Shown in pieces: positions 49,301-58,045 of a DNA stretch of 64,000 nucleotides. Made by a program: the position numbers and the translations under genes. Position 1 is the first letter of the stretch, and every line of letters begins with the position of its first letter. The notes under the pieces were generated by a model, which saw only the letters and a program-made list of their open reading frames with translations, searched no databases and was not told the DNA's origin. This stretch comes from CAYTBN01 sp964542165 (lineage in GTDB: Bacteria > Myxococcota_A > UBA796 > UBA9615 > CAYRNR01). Location: the NCBI GenBank assembly GCA_964542165.1, contig CAZITQ010000014.1, forward strand, positions 6,414-70,413. The letters are read 5' to 3'.

Positions 49301-51356
49301 GCGCCGGTCCCCCCGGCGCGTCCGCGCGGCGGCCGCCCGCTCGCTCGCGCTCGCCCTCGTCCTGGGATGCACGACCGCTTCCGCCGAACCTGCGACCACC
49401 CTCGCTGCCGCCCTCCGGGCGCCCGGGCCCGTGCTGGTGATCGACGTGGGCACCGATCGGCCCCACGCCCTGCTCGCCGACAAGATGGCCGACGATCTTC
49501 GCGCGCTGCGGGGGGACCGCCCGGTGCGCGCTGCGGCCGCCGAGCGGGACCGACTGCACGCCGCGGGGGCGAACCTCGTCGTCCTGGCCAGTGACCACGG
49601 CGATCCCTGGATCACCGCCCTCGCGGGGGGGCTGGACCTGCGGATCTCCGGAGACGGGCTCTCCTTCGCCGGGACCCACCTGGCGGGTGAGGATGCCTCG
49701 GCGGCGGTGCTCCTGCCCCGCGACGGCGAAACCGACCGGTGGGTCCTCCTGCTGGTGGGCACGGGGCCCGCGGCTTTGCGGCGGCTGGACGGCGCCATCC
49801 GCAGCGACATCGCCGCACCGGTGCTGGCGCTCGACGACGAGGGGGAGCGGCTGGCGGAGCTGACCCGACGCGACGGTCGCTGGACGGTGCCCCCAGGGCA
49901 TCCCTACCGGGCCGAAGAGGTGGTCGAGCAGTTCGAGAGCTGGCGCCGGCGATCGCGGGCGCGGGTCAGCCGCTGGGACCTGACCGTCACCCCCGACCCG
50001 GACTCCCGGCTCCTCGAGGTGGAGGCCCGCGTGAGCGTGGACCGGCGTCGACGGGGAGGGGCCGAGCTGTGGTTCCAGCTCAACCCCCGGGCCGAGCTCG
50101 GGGGGTGCCGGGAGGACGGGCGTTGCCTCGTACACGACGCGCGGGACGGCCGGTTGCTGGTGCGCTGGGTGGCCGGGGAACCGGGGGAGGCCGAGACCCT
50201 GAGCTACCGCCTTCCGCTGGAGGGACGGATCGGCGCGTGGTACCTGGGTCCCGAGCGCGGCTACGTCCTCCCCGAGGCCAACTGGGTGCCGAGGATCCGG
50301 GGCGGCCCCGACGAGCCCCACCGCGCCACGGCTCCTCACCAGATCCATTTGAACCTGCGCGCCCATCAGGTCCACGTGGGCGCGGATGCGCGGGGGCATC
50401 GAAGGGTCGATCAGGCCGCAGCACCTCATCTGGTCTGGGGAGAGTACCGAGAGGAAGAGGCGGCCGCCGGCGCGCTCTACCTGGCTCCCGGCGCTCCGCC
50501 CGAGGTGGTGGAACGCGGCCGTGAGCTGATGTCGGTGTTCGACGGGGACCTTCCGGGCAGCGAGTCCCCCCTCCATTCCCTGGTGGCCGCCGATCGGCCG
50601 GTGCCCTGGTTCGGGGACGGGCTGTTGCTGGTGACGCCCGAGCTGCTGGATCCCAGGCCGGTGGACGGGGTGGACCGCTGGCTGCTGGCCCGCGTCAGGG
50701 CCGAGGCTGCGGTTCGCGACGCGCCGCCGACCGGGCGTGCCGTACGCGTCGAAGGGCGGGTCGAGCCAGACGCCCCCAACACGACGGTTCGGCTGTGGCG
50801 GCTTCGTGGATCCTGGTGGCAACTGGAGGACGAGGGCCCCCTGGGGACGGCTGGCGAGTTCACCCTGGTGGCGAGGGGGACGGCGTCCCGGATGGTGACG
50901 GCCGATGCCCCGGGCCAGCTTCCGGCGGCGGTTCGGCTGGCAATCGCCGGGTCCGCGGAACCCCTGGAGCTGGAGCTCGAGCCGGTGATCGGCGGATCCA
51001 TGGTCTGTTTCCGCTGCGGACCCGACCAGCAGCCCGAGCGATTCCCGCTCCGCGCCCTGGAGGCGGGACGGCTGGGGGTCACCCTGGCGCTGGGGGACCT
51101 GCACCGGGAGTACGGGAGCTTCCCCTACGCGTTCGAGCTGTCGGGGGACAGCGGGAGGACCGCGCTGGTCCTCGACCCGCGTCGGCCACCGGAGCAGTTC
51201 CCCTCCTTCCTGTCCCCCGAGGAATTCCACAGCGAGATCGTGGAGTTCCAGCTCCCCGCGGGGGGCGTCCGCACCTGGGTCGAGGCGTCGGGGACTTTGC
51301 TCCTGCGGGAGGGATGGATCGAGGGCGCGGAGGCGGTCAGTCCCCCCCCTCGGTGA
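49293..51356 (+). CDS. Secreted or lipoprotein of unknown function, M1-peptidase-like without zinc motif
   Basis: 687 aa from TTG 49293, overlapping marR by 8 nt. Signal with lipobox-like ALALVLGC (Cys 25). An N-terminal region (40-200) is of unknown type; residues about 215-400 have a beta-sandwich pattern (WDLTVTPDPDSRLLEVEARVSV, AELWFQLNPRAELGG, LSYRLPLEGRIGAWYLGPERG) like the first domain of M1 aminopeptidases, but no HExxH follows. A carboxypeptidase-regulatory-like domain may lie near 490-560, and C-terminal beta domains end the chain. If it descends from M1 peptidases it has lost catalysis. The MarR gene suggests inducible expression. Confidence 0.5.
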   Translation: MVERRSPRRVRAAAARSLALALVLGCTTASAEPATTLAAALRAPGPVLVIDVGTDRPHALLADKMADDLRALRGDRPVRAAAAERDRLHAAGANLVVLASDHGDPWITALAGGLDLRISGDGLSFAGTHLAGEDASAAVLLPRDGETDRWVLLLVGTGPAALRRLDGAIRSDIAAPVLALDDEGERLAELTRRDGRWTVPPGHPYRAEEVVEQFESWRRRSRARVSRWDLTVTPDPDSRLLEVEARVSVDRRRRGGAELWFQLNPRAELGGCREDGRCLVHDARDGRLLVRWVAGEPGEAETLSYRLPLEGRIGAWYLGPERGYVLPEANWVPRIRGGPDEPHRATAPHQIHLNLRAHQVHVGADARGHRRVDQAAAPHLVWGEYREEEAAAGALYLAPGAPPEVVERGRELMSVFDGDLPGSESPLHSLVAADRPVPWFGDGLLLVTPELLDPRPVDGVDRWLLARVRAEAAVRDAPPTGRAVRVEGRVEPDAPNTTVRLWRLRGSWWQLEDEGPLGTAGEFTLVARGTASRMVTADAPGQLPAAVRLAIAGSAEPLELELEPVIGGSMVCFRCGPDQQPERFPLRALEAGRLGVTLALGDLHREYGSFPYAFELSGDSGRTALVLDPRRPPEQFPSFLSPEEFHSEIVEFQLPAGGVRTWVEASGTLLLREGWIEGAEAVSPPPR

Positions 51357-52113
51357 GCTGGACCACGAAGGCGGCGTAGAGCTCGCCGTCGCCGTGGTTC
51401 ACGAAGCGGACGATCTCCAGGCCGAATCCGTGCCGCTCGCGGGGCGAGAGCCCCTCGGGATGCCAGCGCACGATGCCCTCGAAGCGCACGCTCAGGGTCT
51501 CCCCTTCGCGGGTCGGGATCGGAAACTGCAGGTGGACCGTCTCCCCGACGTCCACCTCCACCAGGGTCGAGACGAACATACCCGTGGCGCTGAAGTTGGA
51601 CGCGTGGCCCCCGTGGGTCTGCCCCTCGACCACGAACTGCACCGGCATGTCGGCCAGGATCCGCTCCGGCGTCCGGGGACGGGGGGGGAGGCGGGGGAGC
51701 TCCTCGATGGTGTCGTCGATGGAGTCCAGGGAGAACTCCACCGAGTCCTCCGCCGCCGGGGCACGGCGCACGTCGATGGCGAACCGTATGTGCGCGCAAG
51801 GGTGCCCTCGCCACAGGCCGCCTTCGGGGTCGATCCGGGTCACCTTGCCGCGGATCGCCACGTGGTGCCCGTCGTCGGGCCGCTTGAAGTAGACGAAGAC
51901 CTCCCGGTCACCCTCGAAGGGTTCCTCGAGAGTGACCACGGCGTCCTGGGCGTCGAGGCGTGTGATCAGACCGTCCTGGACCTGGGTCGCGGTGTCCAGG
52001 CGCGCGGGGATCAGGCAGGGCCGTCCGCCCGAGGTGGTGTGCTCCGCTGGTCGTTTCGGTGGCACGGTCGTTCCCCCGTTGCCTGTCCGCCCGAGGTTCC
52101 CCGCGTGGGTCAC
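51337..52113 (-). CDS. Double PilZ-domain protein
   Basis: 258 aa from GTG 52113. Two PilZ-like units: RGKVTRIDPEGGLWRGHPCAHIRFAIDV in the first and MPVQFVVEGQTHGGHASNFSATGMFVST...LQFPIPTREGETLSVRFEGIVRWHPEG...HGFGLEI in the second. The second has N-x-S-x-x-G (NFSATGMF), the c-di-GMP-binding motif, but the upstream RxxxR is weak (ERILADMPVQF). No other domain, so it probably acts as a c-di-GMP effector binding a partner. Overlaps 20 nt with the 3' end of the preceding gene on the other strand. Confidence 0.82.
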   Translation of the reverse strand: MTHAGNLGRTGNGGTTVPPKRPAEHTTSGGRPCLIPARLDTATQVQDGLITRLDAQDAVVTLEEPFEGDREVFVYFKRPDDGHHVAIRGKVTRIDPEGGLWRGHPCAHIRFAIDVRRAPAAEDSVEFSLDSIDDTIEELPRLPPRPRTPERILADMPVQFVVEGQTHGGHASNFSATGMFVSTLVEVDVGETVHLQFPIPTREGETLSVRFEGIVRWHPEGLSPRERHGFGLEIVRFVNHGDGELYAAFVVQLTEGGD

Positions 52114-52306
52114 GTGGTGGCGAGAACTTCTGGCAGCCTACCCTACACACTGGAAGTTCACTTCGTCGAGGGGGCAAGTGCGAGACCGGAATCCGGACCT
52201 GGGGTCCGGGATCCGGCCTCGGAGAGGGCTTGCCACCGACCCACGGGCCACGGCTAGAGCTGGCACGGTTGCTGCTGAACAGCTCGACGAGGGAGGTCGA
52301 TTCGAG

Positions 52307-52984
52307 GTGGAGATCGCGCGCACGGACGTCCCATCCCCGAGGGTTCGCGAACGGCTCGCCGCCTGTCAGCCGTCGGACCTGGCGGACGTGGAGCTACTGG
52401 CGCTGATCCTCGACACCGGGACCGCGCGGTGTGGCGTCGCGCGGGTCGCCGAGGAGCTTCTCCGGCGCTTCGAGGATCTGCGCGGCCTGTCCCGGGCCTC
52501 TCTGCCGGAGCTGCAGCGCTCCCCCGGCATCGGCCCGGCGAAGGCCAGCCGGCTCCAGGCGGCACTGGAGCTGGGGAGGCGCAGTGTCGTTCGCCCCATC
52601 CCACCGGGGCGGTCGATCCGGACCAGCCGCCAGGTGTTCGACGCGTACCGGTCCCGGCTGGGGCACCTGGATCGGGAGCACATGCTGGCCCTGCTGCTGG
52701 ACACCAAGCACCGGGTGCTCAAGGAGGTGTGCATCTCGGTGGGCTGCCTGGACAGCACCCTGGTCCATCCGCGGGAGGTGTTCCGACCGGCGGTGGCCGA
52801 GTCGGCTGCGGCGGTGATCCTGGTCCACAACCACCCCTCCGGCGATCCGACACCGTCGGCCGAGGACCTGGCCGTGACCCGCCGCCTGTCCGCCACCGCC
52901 GATCTGCTGGGCATCGATCTCCTGGACCACGTGATCGTGGCCCGACAGGGCTGTGAGAGCCTGAGGGATCGGGGCGAGATGTGA
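52307..52984 (+). CDS. radC: RadC-family JAB-domain protein
   Basis: 225 aa from GTG 52307 (GGGAGG ten nt upstream). N-terminal helix-hairpin-helix (ELQRSPGIGPAKASRLQAALELGRR), then JAMM/MPN metal site VILVHNHPSGDPTPSAEDLAVTRRL (H-x-H-x(6)-S..D) and LLGIDLLDHVIV. RadC is common; a DNA-repair role is disputed, and a metalloprotease or nuclease-like activity is plausible. Length normal. Confidence 0.95.
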   Translation: MEIARTDVPSPRVRERLAACQPSDLADVELLALILDTGTARCGVARVAEELLRRFEDLRGLSRASLPELQRSPGIGPAKASRLQAALELGRRSVVRPIPPGRSIRTSRQVFDAYRSRLGHLDREHMLALLLDTKHRVLKEVCISVGCLDSTLVHPREVFRPAVAESAAAVILVHNHPSGDPTPSAEDLAVTRRLSATADLLGIDLLDHVIVARQGCESLRDRGEM

Positions 52985-53081
52985 GGTGCGCGAGAACTCC
53001 GGGGATAGGTGGACCCAGGATCGGTCCTGTCGTTAGATTTCCGCGTGTTTCGACTCGCGTCCCCCACTGACCGCCGTTCGT

Positions 53082-53090
53082 TGCTATTCT
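53082..53090 (+). promoter_or_regulatory. Extended -10 (TGCTATTCT) of lgt, leaderless
   Basis: TGC + TATTCT ends 7 nt before the lgt GTG; there is no Shine-Dalgarno. Same spacing as nadD. Confidence 0.45.
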
Positions 53091-53097
53091 CCCGGCC

Positions 53098-54057
53098 GTG
53101 AATCCCGTCCTGTTCCATGTACCGATCCTCGACGTGCCCTACCACGCGTACGGGTTCTTCCTCGCCGTGGCCTTCCTGACGGGCATGGCGCTGGCGGTTC
53201 GCGAGGGCAAGCGCCAGGGATTGCCGGCCAACGGCATCGTGCAGCTGGCCTTCCTGTGCATCGTCACCTCCCTGATCGGCTCGCGGTTGTTGCACCTGGT
53301 GATGGTGGAGCGGGAGGCGTTCTTCACCGATCCGGCGATGTTCTTTCGCTTCACCCGGGGCGGGTACGCCTTCTACGGGGGTTTTCTGGCCGCGATGGTC
53401 GCCATGTGGGTCTACGCCCGCGTCCGGGGCTGGCACATCCGCCAGGTGATGGACGTCTATGCCCCCGGGGTGGTGTTCGGGCTGATGTTCGGCCGCACCG
53501 GCTGCCTGCTCGCGGGGTGCTGCCACGGGCGGCCCATCGAGGATCCCCTCCCGGGGTGGCTGAGCGGGGTCTTGCCGCTACGGTGGCCCGAGTGGTTCTC
53601 GCTGACCTTCCCTTCCGACGCCCATGGACTCGGGAGCCTCAAGGACATCCCCCTGGTACCCACCCAGCCGCTGTCGGGGCTGGCCTGCCTCGGCATCTTC
53701 TTGGTGATCGTGCTCCTCGTGGGCCGGCGCAAGCTGTACCACGGTCAGATCTTCGTGTGGATGTGCATCCTGTACGCCATCGCCCGGTCCAGCGTGGAGC
53801 TGCTGCGCGGCGACGAGCGGGGGTTGTACTTCGACGAGGCCCTGTCCACCTCCCAGCTGGTCAGCGTTCCGGTGATCCTGCTGGGGATCGGGATGCTGAT
53901 CTGGGCCCGCCTGCGCCTGCGCAGCGGCGCCCTGTCCCCCCTGCCGGAGGACTGGCGAGCCCGGTCACGTCAGGCGAGCGGGCTCGCCCGTACCCCCGAC
54001 GCTGCCCCCTCGCGGCCGGCGCCGCGCAAGAAGCGCAAGAAGAAGAAGAAGCGGTAG
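53098..54057 (+). CDS. lgt: Prolipoprotein diacylglyceryl transferase
   Basis: 319 aa. Transfers diacylglycerol from phosphatidylglycerol to the lipobox Cys, essential for the many lipoproteins in this window. VPYHAYGFFLAVAFLTGMALA, FTRGGYAFYGGFLAAM, and GLMFGRTGCLLAGCCHGRP (the R-T-G-C-x-x-x-G Lgt signature). Seven membrane helices. The C-terminal 30 residues form a long cytoplasmic tail ending in KKRKKKKKR, much more basic than usual. GTG start without a ribosome site. Confidence 0.93.
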   Translation: MNPVLFHVPILDVPYHAYGFFLAVAFLTGMALAVREGKRQGLPANGIVQLAFLCIVTSLIGSRLLHLVMVEREAFFTDPAMFFRFTRGGYAFYGGFLAAMVAMWVYARVRGWHIRQVMDVYAPGVVFGLMFGRTGCLLAGCCHGRPIEDPLPGWLSGVLPLRWPEWFSLTFPSDAHGLGSLKDIPLVPTQPLSGLACLGIFLVIVLLVGRRKLYHGQIFVWMCILYAIARSSVELLRGDERGLYFDEALSTSQLVSVPVILLGIGMLIWARLRLRSGALSPLPEDWRARSRQASGLARTPDAAPSRPAPRKKRKKKKKR

Positions 54058-54064
54058 TCGCCGA

Positions 54065-55123
54065 CTACTCCTCGACGCCCAGAACCCGACGCAGCCAGTC
54101 CGCCACGAACGGGTAGACGTCGTCCCGGGCATGGTCCCCGTTGCACAGGTCCACGTGTCCGAAGTCCACCGAGTCCCCCTGGTCGATCCCGAACACGCGC
54201 CAGGTCTTGTCCTCCGACGCGAGGCGGTCGAAGAAGGTCACGGTGCGCTCCGGTGGGGAGAGGTGGTCCGCCCGGCCCGCCACCACCAGGAAGGGCAGGT
54301 GGATCCGGCTGGCGGCCTCCATGTAGTCCGCGGTTCCGTCCGCGGACACGAAGGATCCCGCCGCGATGGACGCGGCGAACTGACGGCGCACGCCGTCCTG
54401 GATCGGCGAGACGCCGATGCGCATCATGTCCGCCAGCTCCCCACGACCCATGTTGCGGGGTTCGTACACCACACGGTCCAGATCGAAGGGGATCGCCCCG
54501 CCCCACTGGGCGTAGAAGGCCGCCAAACCCCGGGCTGGCAGCGCCCCGGTGAGCAGGCGCAGCAGGCGGCCGATCAGGCCGGTCAACCGGTCCGTCCCCC
54601 GCCAGTCCACCGGAGAGCCGACGGTGGCCGCGGCGGCCAGGGGCGGGTCGTCGACCCGGGCCAGGTAGGCCACCAGGACCAGACCGCCCATGCTGTGTCC
54701 GATCCAGACGACCTGCTCGGCGCCGGTGGCCGCCCGGACCGCGTCGATGGCTGCAGGGACGTCATGCTGGGCGTAGGTATCCACCGAGGTCTCCGGTACC
54801 GCCGCTGGGGAGGCGCCGTGTCCGCGCAGGTCGACCAGGTAGGTGTCGAATCCCTCGGTGGCCAGGTACAGCCCCAGGTCCCGGTCGGGTCCCAGGGCCC
54901 ATGTATGGCGATTCGAGGCGATCCCGTGGCAGACCAGCACCGGCACCGGGGAGCGGGGTTCACCCCGGGGCGCGTAGCGGTGTAGCGCCACGCCGGACCC
55001 GTCGGCGGTGTCCACCCGCAGGACCTCGTCCGGCTCGAGGGGGGTGACGGTGTGCAGGTCGTGGAGGTGGCCGCACCCCGCGGTCAGCGCGCCCAGGAAC
55101 CCCAGGAGGACGAGGCGTCTCAC
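54065..55123 (-). CDS. Alpha/beta hydrolase lipoprotein
   Basis: 352 aa from GTG 55123, which overlaps the stop of the paralogous hydrolase gene. Lipobox FLGALTAGC. Nucleophile elbow WIGHSMGGLVLVAYLA (GHSMGG, Ser), oxyanion VLVCHGIASNRHTWALG, acid Asp in VAGRADHLSPPE, base His in VDFGHVDLCNGDHARDD. Similar to PhaC-depolymerase/lipase-like hydrolases that act on esters; envelope location from the lipid anchor. The two hydrolases share the GHxDL ending, so a duplication is likely. Confidence 0.82.
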   Translation of the reverse strand: MRRLVLLGFLGALTAGCGHLHDLHTVTPLEPDEVLRVDTADGSGVALHRYAPRGEPRSPVPVLVCHGIASNRHTWALGPDRDLGLYLATEGFDTYLVDLRGHGASPAAVPETSVDTYAQHDVPAAIDAVRAATGAEQVVWIGHSMGGLVLVAYLARVDDPPLAAAATVGSPVDWRGTDRLTGLIGRLLRLLTGALPARGLAAFYAQWGGAIPFDLDRVVYEPRNMGRGELADMMRIGVSPIQDGVRRQFAASIAAGSFVSADGTADYMEAASRIHLPFLVVAGRADHLSPPERTVTFFDRLASEDKTWRVFGIDQGDSVDFGHVDLCNGDHARDDVYPFVADWLRRVLGVEE

Positions 55124-56016
55124 GGCGACCTCCCGGACCGGAGGTACCGGGCGACGATCGGGAAGACCCGCCTGCGAGCATCCGGGGAGAGAACCAGGTC
55201 CAGATGTCCGAACTCCAGGCGATCCAGGTTCATGTAGCCGAACTTGTGCACCTCGGCGGCCGGCCCCAGCGCGTCCCGAGCCCGCCACGCCTCCTCGCAG
55301 GGGGCGATCCGGTCGATCTCGCCACACAGCAGCAGCGCCTGACCCGGCCGACGCGGGAGGGGAGACGCGCCCGCCACCCAGGCCGGCAGATCGTCGAGAG
55401 CGGCATGGCGGGCCACGGCGCCGGCCTCCCGGGCCGCGACCAGCAGCGCGTCGGCGTCGTCCCCCGAGAGGCTGGTCAGGGCCACCTGGAACAGGTCGCT
55501 TCCCGTGGTCGAGGACTCCCGACCCGCGAGCTGGGAGTAGCGCGCGGTGCCCGGGTCTGCCAGCGCGTCGATCACCTCGTGAAGCAGCGGAGAGGCCGGT
55601 TCCCATCGGTAGGGTGCGCCGACGGTGACCAGGCGATCCACGTGGCCTCCGCCCTCGGCGACCAGCAGGCGATAGCAGGCGGTCCCCCCCAGGCCGTGTC
55701 CCACCAGGGAGACGCTCTCGGCGCCCGCCTGGTCCCGGACGTGGTCGATGGCCTGGGCGAGGTCGGTGTGGGACGCGATCCAGACCTGGAAACCCCGGCG
55801 AACCAGGTACTCCGCCAGGCCGCCGCGGGAGCGGCGAGGACCCCGGACCCCCCGGTACAGACCCTCGTCGGCCTCCGGACCGAGAACCAGCAGGACGGGC
55901 TGACCGCGCCCGCCCACGAGCGTCGGGTCGGTGGCCAAAGCTCTGGGCGTGGGCGACAGGACGGCCAGGACGGTCAGGGCGACGGCGAGTGGCCCGAGGA
56001 AACGAGGTGGAGACAA
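55120..56016 (-). CDS. Secreted alpha/beta hydrolase (paralogue of the downstream gene)
   Basis: 298 aa. TTG at 56016 is chosen because GGGAGGGCTTCCG precedes it directly and the product starts with a signal peptide (FLGPLAVALTVLAVLSPTPRALA); a GTG at 56043 is an alternative. VSLVGHGLGGTACYRLL has the nucleophile elbow with Gly-His-Gly-Leu-Gly: the expected nucleophile Ser is replaced by Gly. LCGEIDRIAPCEE and LEFGHLDLVLSPDARR give acid and base. With the Ser missing the enzyme may be catalytically dead and serve as partner of the other hydrolase. Confidence 0.75.
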   Translation of the reverse strand: MSPPRFLGPLAVALTVLAVLSPTPRALATDPTLVGGRGQPVLLVLGPEADEGLYRGVRGPRRSRGGLAEYLVRRGFQVWIASHTDLAQAIDHVRDQAGAESVSLVGHGLGGTACYRLLVAEGGGHVDRLVTVGAPYRWEPASPLLHEVIDALADPGTARYSQLAGRESSTTGSDLFQVALTSLSGDDADALLVAAREAGAVARHAALDDLPAWVAGASPLPRRPGQALLLCGEIDRIAPCEEAWRARDALGPAAEVHKFGYMNLDRLEFGHLDLVLSPDARRRVFPIVARYLRSGRSP

Positions 56017-56098
56017 CGGAAGCCCTCCCGTGCTTGCGATCACCGTCGCCGGCGCTATCTTGGGTTGCCCGGGTCGACCATCATACGGGAGACGGACC

Positions 56099-56563
56099 AT
56101 GGCTGACGACGATGCCCCCCGGAAGCTGCGAGCCGAGTACTGCTTCGGCTGTTCGGACGACAACCCGCAGGGGCTGCACCTGAGGTTCGAGCGAACCGGG
56201 GAGACGGAGGTTCGCTCGCAGATCACCCTCCGCCCCGAACTCTGTGGCTGGCGGGGCGTGGCCCACGGGGGGTTCATCGGCCTGCTCGTCGACGAGGCGA
56301 CCTCGTGGTGCATGGCACTGTGCGTGGAGGAGGGGGAGCGCTTCGCCACCCGGGAGCTATCCGTCCGCTACCTGCGACCCACCCCCACCGGAGAGCCGCT
56401 GACCCTGATCGGTCGTCTGGTGGAGGACCGGGGCCCGACCACGGACTTCCTGGGGGAGGTCCGCCTCGCGGATGGGAGCCTCACCGCCCGGGGCAAGGTC
56501 CAGATCGTGCGGCTGGATCGAAAGAAGCTCCAGCGCTTCGCCGACATGGACCGGGAGCCCTGA
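56099..56563 (+). CDS. PaaI-like hotdog thioesterase
   Basis: 154 aa from ATG 56099, with GGGAGACGGACC upstream and a possible -10 TATCTT at 56056-56061. Hotdog pattern: CFGCSDDNPQGLHLRFE near the start, WRGVAHGGFIGLLVDEATSWCMA (the HGG..A/G..DE motif of PaaI/YbgC thioesterases), SVRYLRPTPTGEPLTLIGRL. Likely hydrolyses acyl-CoA thioesters. The CFGC N-terminus is a common variant. Divergent from the TTG-started hydrolase. Confidence 0.86.
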   Translation: MADDDAPRKLRAEYCFGCSDDNPQGLHLRFERTGETEVRSQITLRPELCGWRGVAHGGFIGLLVDEATSWCMALCVEEGERFATRELSVRYLRPTPTGEPLTLIGRLVEDRGPTTDFLGEVRLADGSLTARGKVQIVRLDRKKLQRFADMDREP

Positions 56564-56578
56564 GGTTCGGGGAGGACG

Positions 56579-57523
56579 TCACCGGGCCACGATGAGGTAG
56601 GTGACGAATGTGGCGTAGCCGGTCAGCATCAGCACGCCCTCGATGCGCACGATCCGGCGGCCGGTCCAGAGGATGGGGATCAGGACCGCGGACGCCGCGG
56701 CGGCGACCCCCAGATCCAGTCCCACGCCGCTGGCCAGTGCCAGGTCCACCGTCATCGGCCGGATCATCGCGGTCAGCCCGAGCACGAACACCAGATTGAA
56801 GATGCAGCTGCCCACGGCGTTGCCGATGGCCAGGTCCGATTGCCGGCGCAGGGTCGCCACCAGCGAGGCGCCGATCTCGGGCAGCGAGGTGCCCAGGGCC
56901 GCCACCGTCAGACCCACCACCCGCTGGGACATGTCCAGGATCTTGACCAGATCCAGGGCGCCGGCCACGAACCAGCGGGCGCCCATCAGCAGCATCCCCG
57001 CCCCCAGGAGCGTCAGGCCCGTCTGCGCCCAGACGTTGTGCGTCTTCTCCCGCTCGCGATCCTCCAGCTTGAGGCGTGCCTTGCGCGCCGACATGATCAG
57101 GATGGTCAGGTACCCGAGGCCGATGATGCTCAGCACCGCCCCGTCGACCCGTCCCAGGTTTCCGTCCATCACCAGCCCCGCGAGCAGCAGGTGCAGGAAG
57201 AGCAGGAAGGGGGACTCGCGGCGGATGAGGTCCAGGTGGACCGCCAGGGGCCGCACCACGGCGGCGAGCCCGAGCACCAGCAGGATGTTGGCGACATTGC
57301 TGCCGATGATGTTGCCCAGCGCCAGGTCGCTGGCGTCCCGGTACGAGGCGGTGACGTTGACCGCGAGCTCGGGGCAGGAGGTGCCGAAGGCCACCAGGGT
57401 CAGGGCCACCATCACGGCGGGCACACCCAGCTGCTTGGCCACGCGGCCCGCACCCCGCACCAGTGCCTCCCCCCCGAGGGTGATCAGCAGCAGTCCGAGC
57501 AGGAGATGGAGTGCGACGCCCAA
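56579..57523 (-). CDS. Calcium/sodium antiporter (CaCA, YrbG-like)
   Basis: 314 aa, TTG start (GGAAACAGGCC upstream). Ten membrane helices in two inverted halves, each with the alpha-repeat: VALTLVAFGTSCPELAVNV...GNIIGSNVANI and VGLTVAALGTSLPEIGASL...GNAVGSCIFN. The acidic Glu in each GTS(C/L)PE motif forms the ion site. In E. coli YrbG exchanges Ca2+ for Na+ at the inner membrane. Confidence 0.92.
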   Translation of the reverse strand: MGVALHLLLGLLLITLGGEALVRGAGRVAKQLGVPAVMVALTLVAFGTSCPELAVNVTASYRDASDLALGNIIGSNVANILLVLGLAAVVRPLAVHLDLIRRESPFLLFLHLLLAGLVMDGNLGRVDGAVLSIIGLGYLTILIMSARKARLKLEDREREKTHNVWAQTGLTLLGAGMLLMGARWFVAGALDLVKILDMSQRVVGLTVAALGTSLPEIGASLVATLRRQSDLAIGNAVGSCIFNLVFVLGLTAMIRPMTVDLALASGVGLDLGVAAAASAVLIPILWTGRRIVRIEGVLMLTGYATFVTYLIVAR

Positions 57524-57582
57524 GGCCTGTTTCCGGTCCTATCGGGAGGTTCAGCGCTGCCCCGGGACGGACAGCGTCGGAT

Positions 57583-57978
57583 TCACTCCTCTGTCTCGGA
57601 GCCCGTTTCCAGATCGCCGTTGGTCTGGGACAGCACGGCCTCCATGACCTGGCGCACCGCGGTGTCCGCCCGGTCGAAGTCCTGGGCCAGGACGAGCGCC
57701 GTGCCCCAGCCCTTGCCGGGGAGGAAGATCCGGGAGTAGGCCGTGTCGACGTGGGAGTGGATGGAGTGGGGGATGCCCTCCTGCTCCAGCACGTCGCGCA
57801 CCGTGTGCGCGTGGAACGGCCCCTCGAGCACTCGGAGCACCCGCAGCGGCCCCGCCAGGGGCTCGGTGCTGGCCCGCAGGCGCTCGAAGGTCTCCTGATC
57901 CACCAGCGGCTCCCCGTCGTCAGCGCAGTGGGTGACGTGATCCAGGTACTCGGTGTCACAGAGCAGGCAGTACTTCAT
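57583..57978 (-). CDS. Zinc-ribbon + DUF2007-like small protein
   Basis: 131 aa. Knuckle CLLCDTEYLDHVTHCADDG at the N-terminus, then a PII-like beta-alpha-beta domain (RVLEGPFHAHTVRDVLEQEGIPHSIHSHVDTAY...ALVLAQDFDRADTAVRQVME) as in DUF2007 'putative signal transducing' proteins. GGAGG precedes the ATG. Downstream of nothing obvious; 59 nt before the antiporter start, so possibly co-transcribed with it. Confidence 0.75.
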   Translation of the reverse strand: MKYCLLCDTEYLDHVTHCADDGEPLVDQETFERLRASTEPLAGPLRVLRVLEGPFHAHTVRDVLEQEGIPHSIHSHVDTAYSRIFLPGKGWGTALVLAQDFDRADTAVRQVMEAVLSQTNGDLETGSETEE

Positions 57979-58045
57979 CGCCGGCCTCCAGGCGGACCAC
58001 TATGGTCGGAACGGGCGCCGCGGGCAAGGGGGGCAGCGGTGGAAG

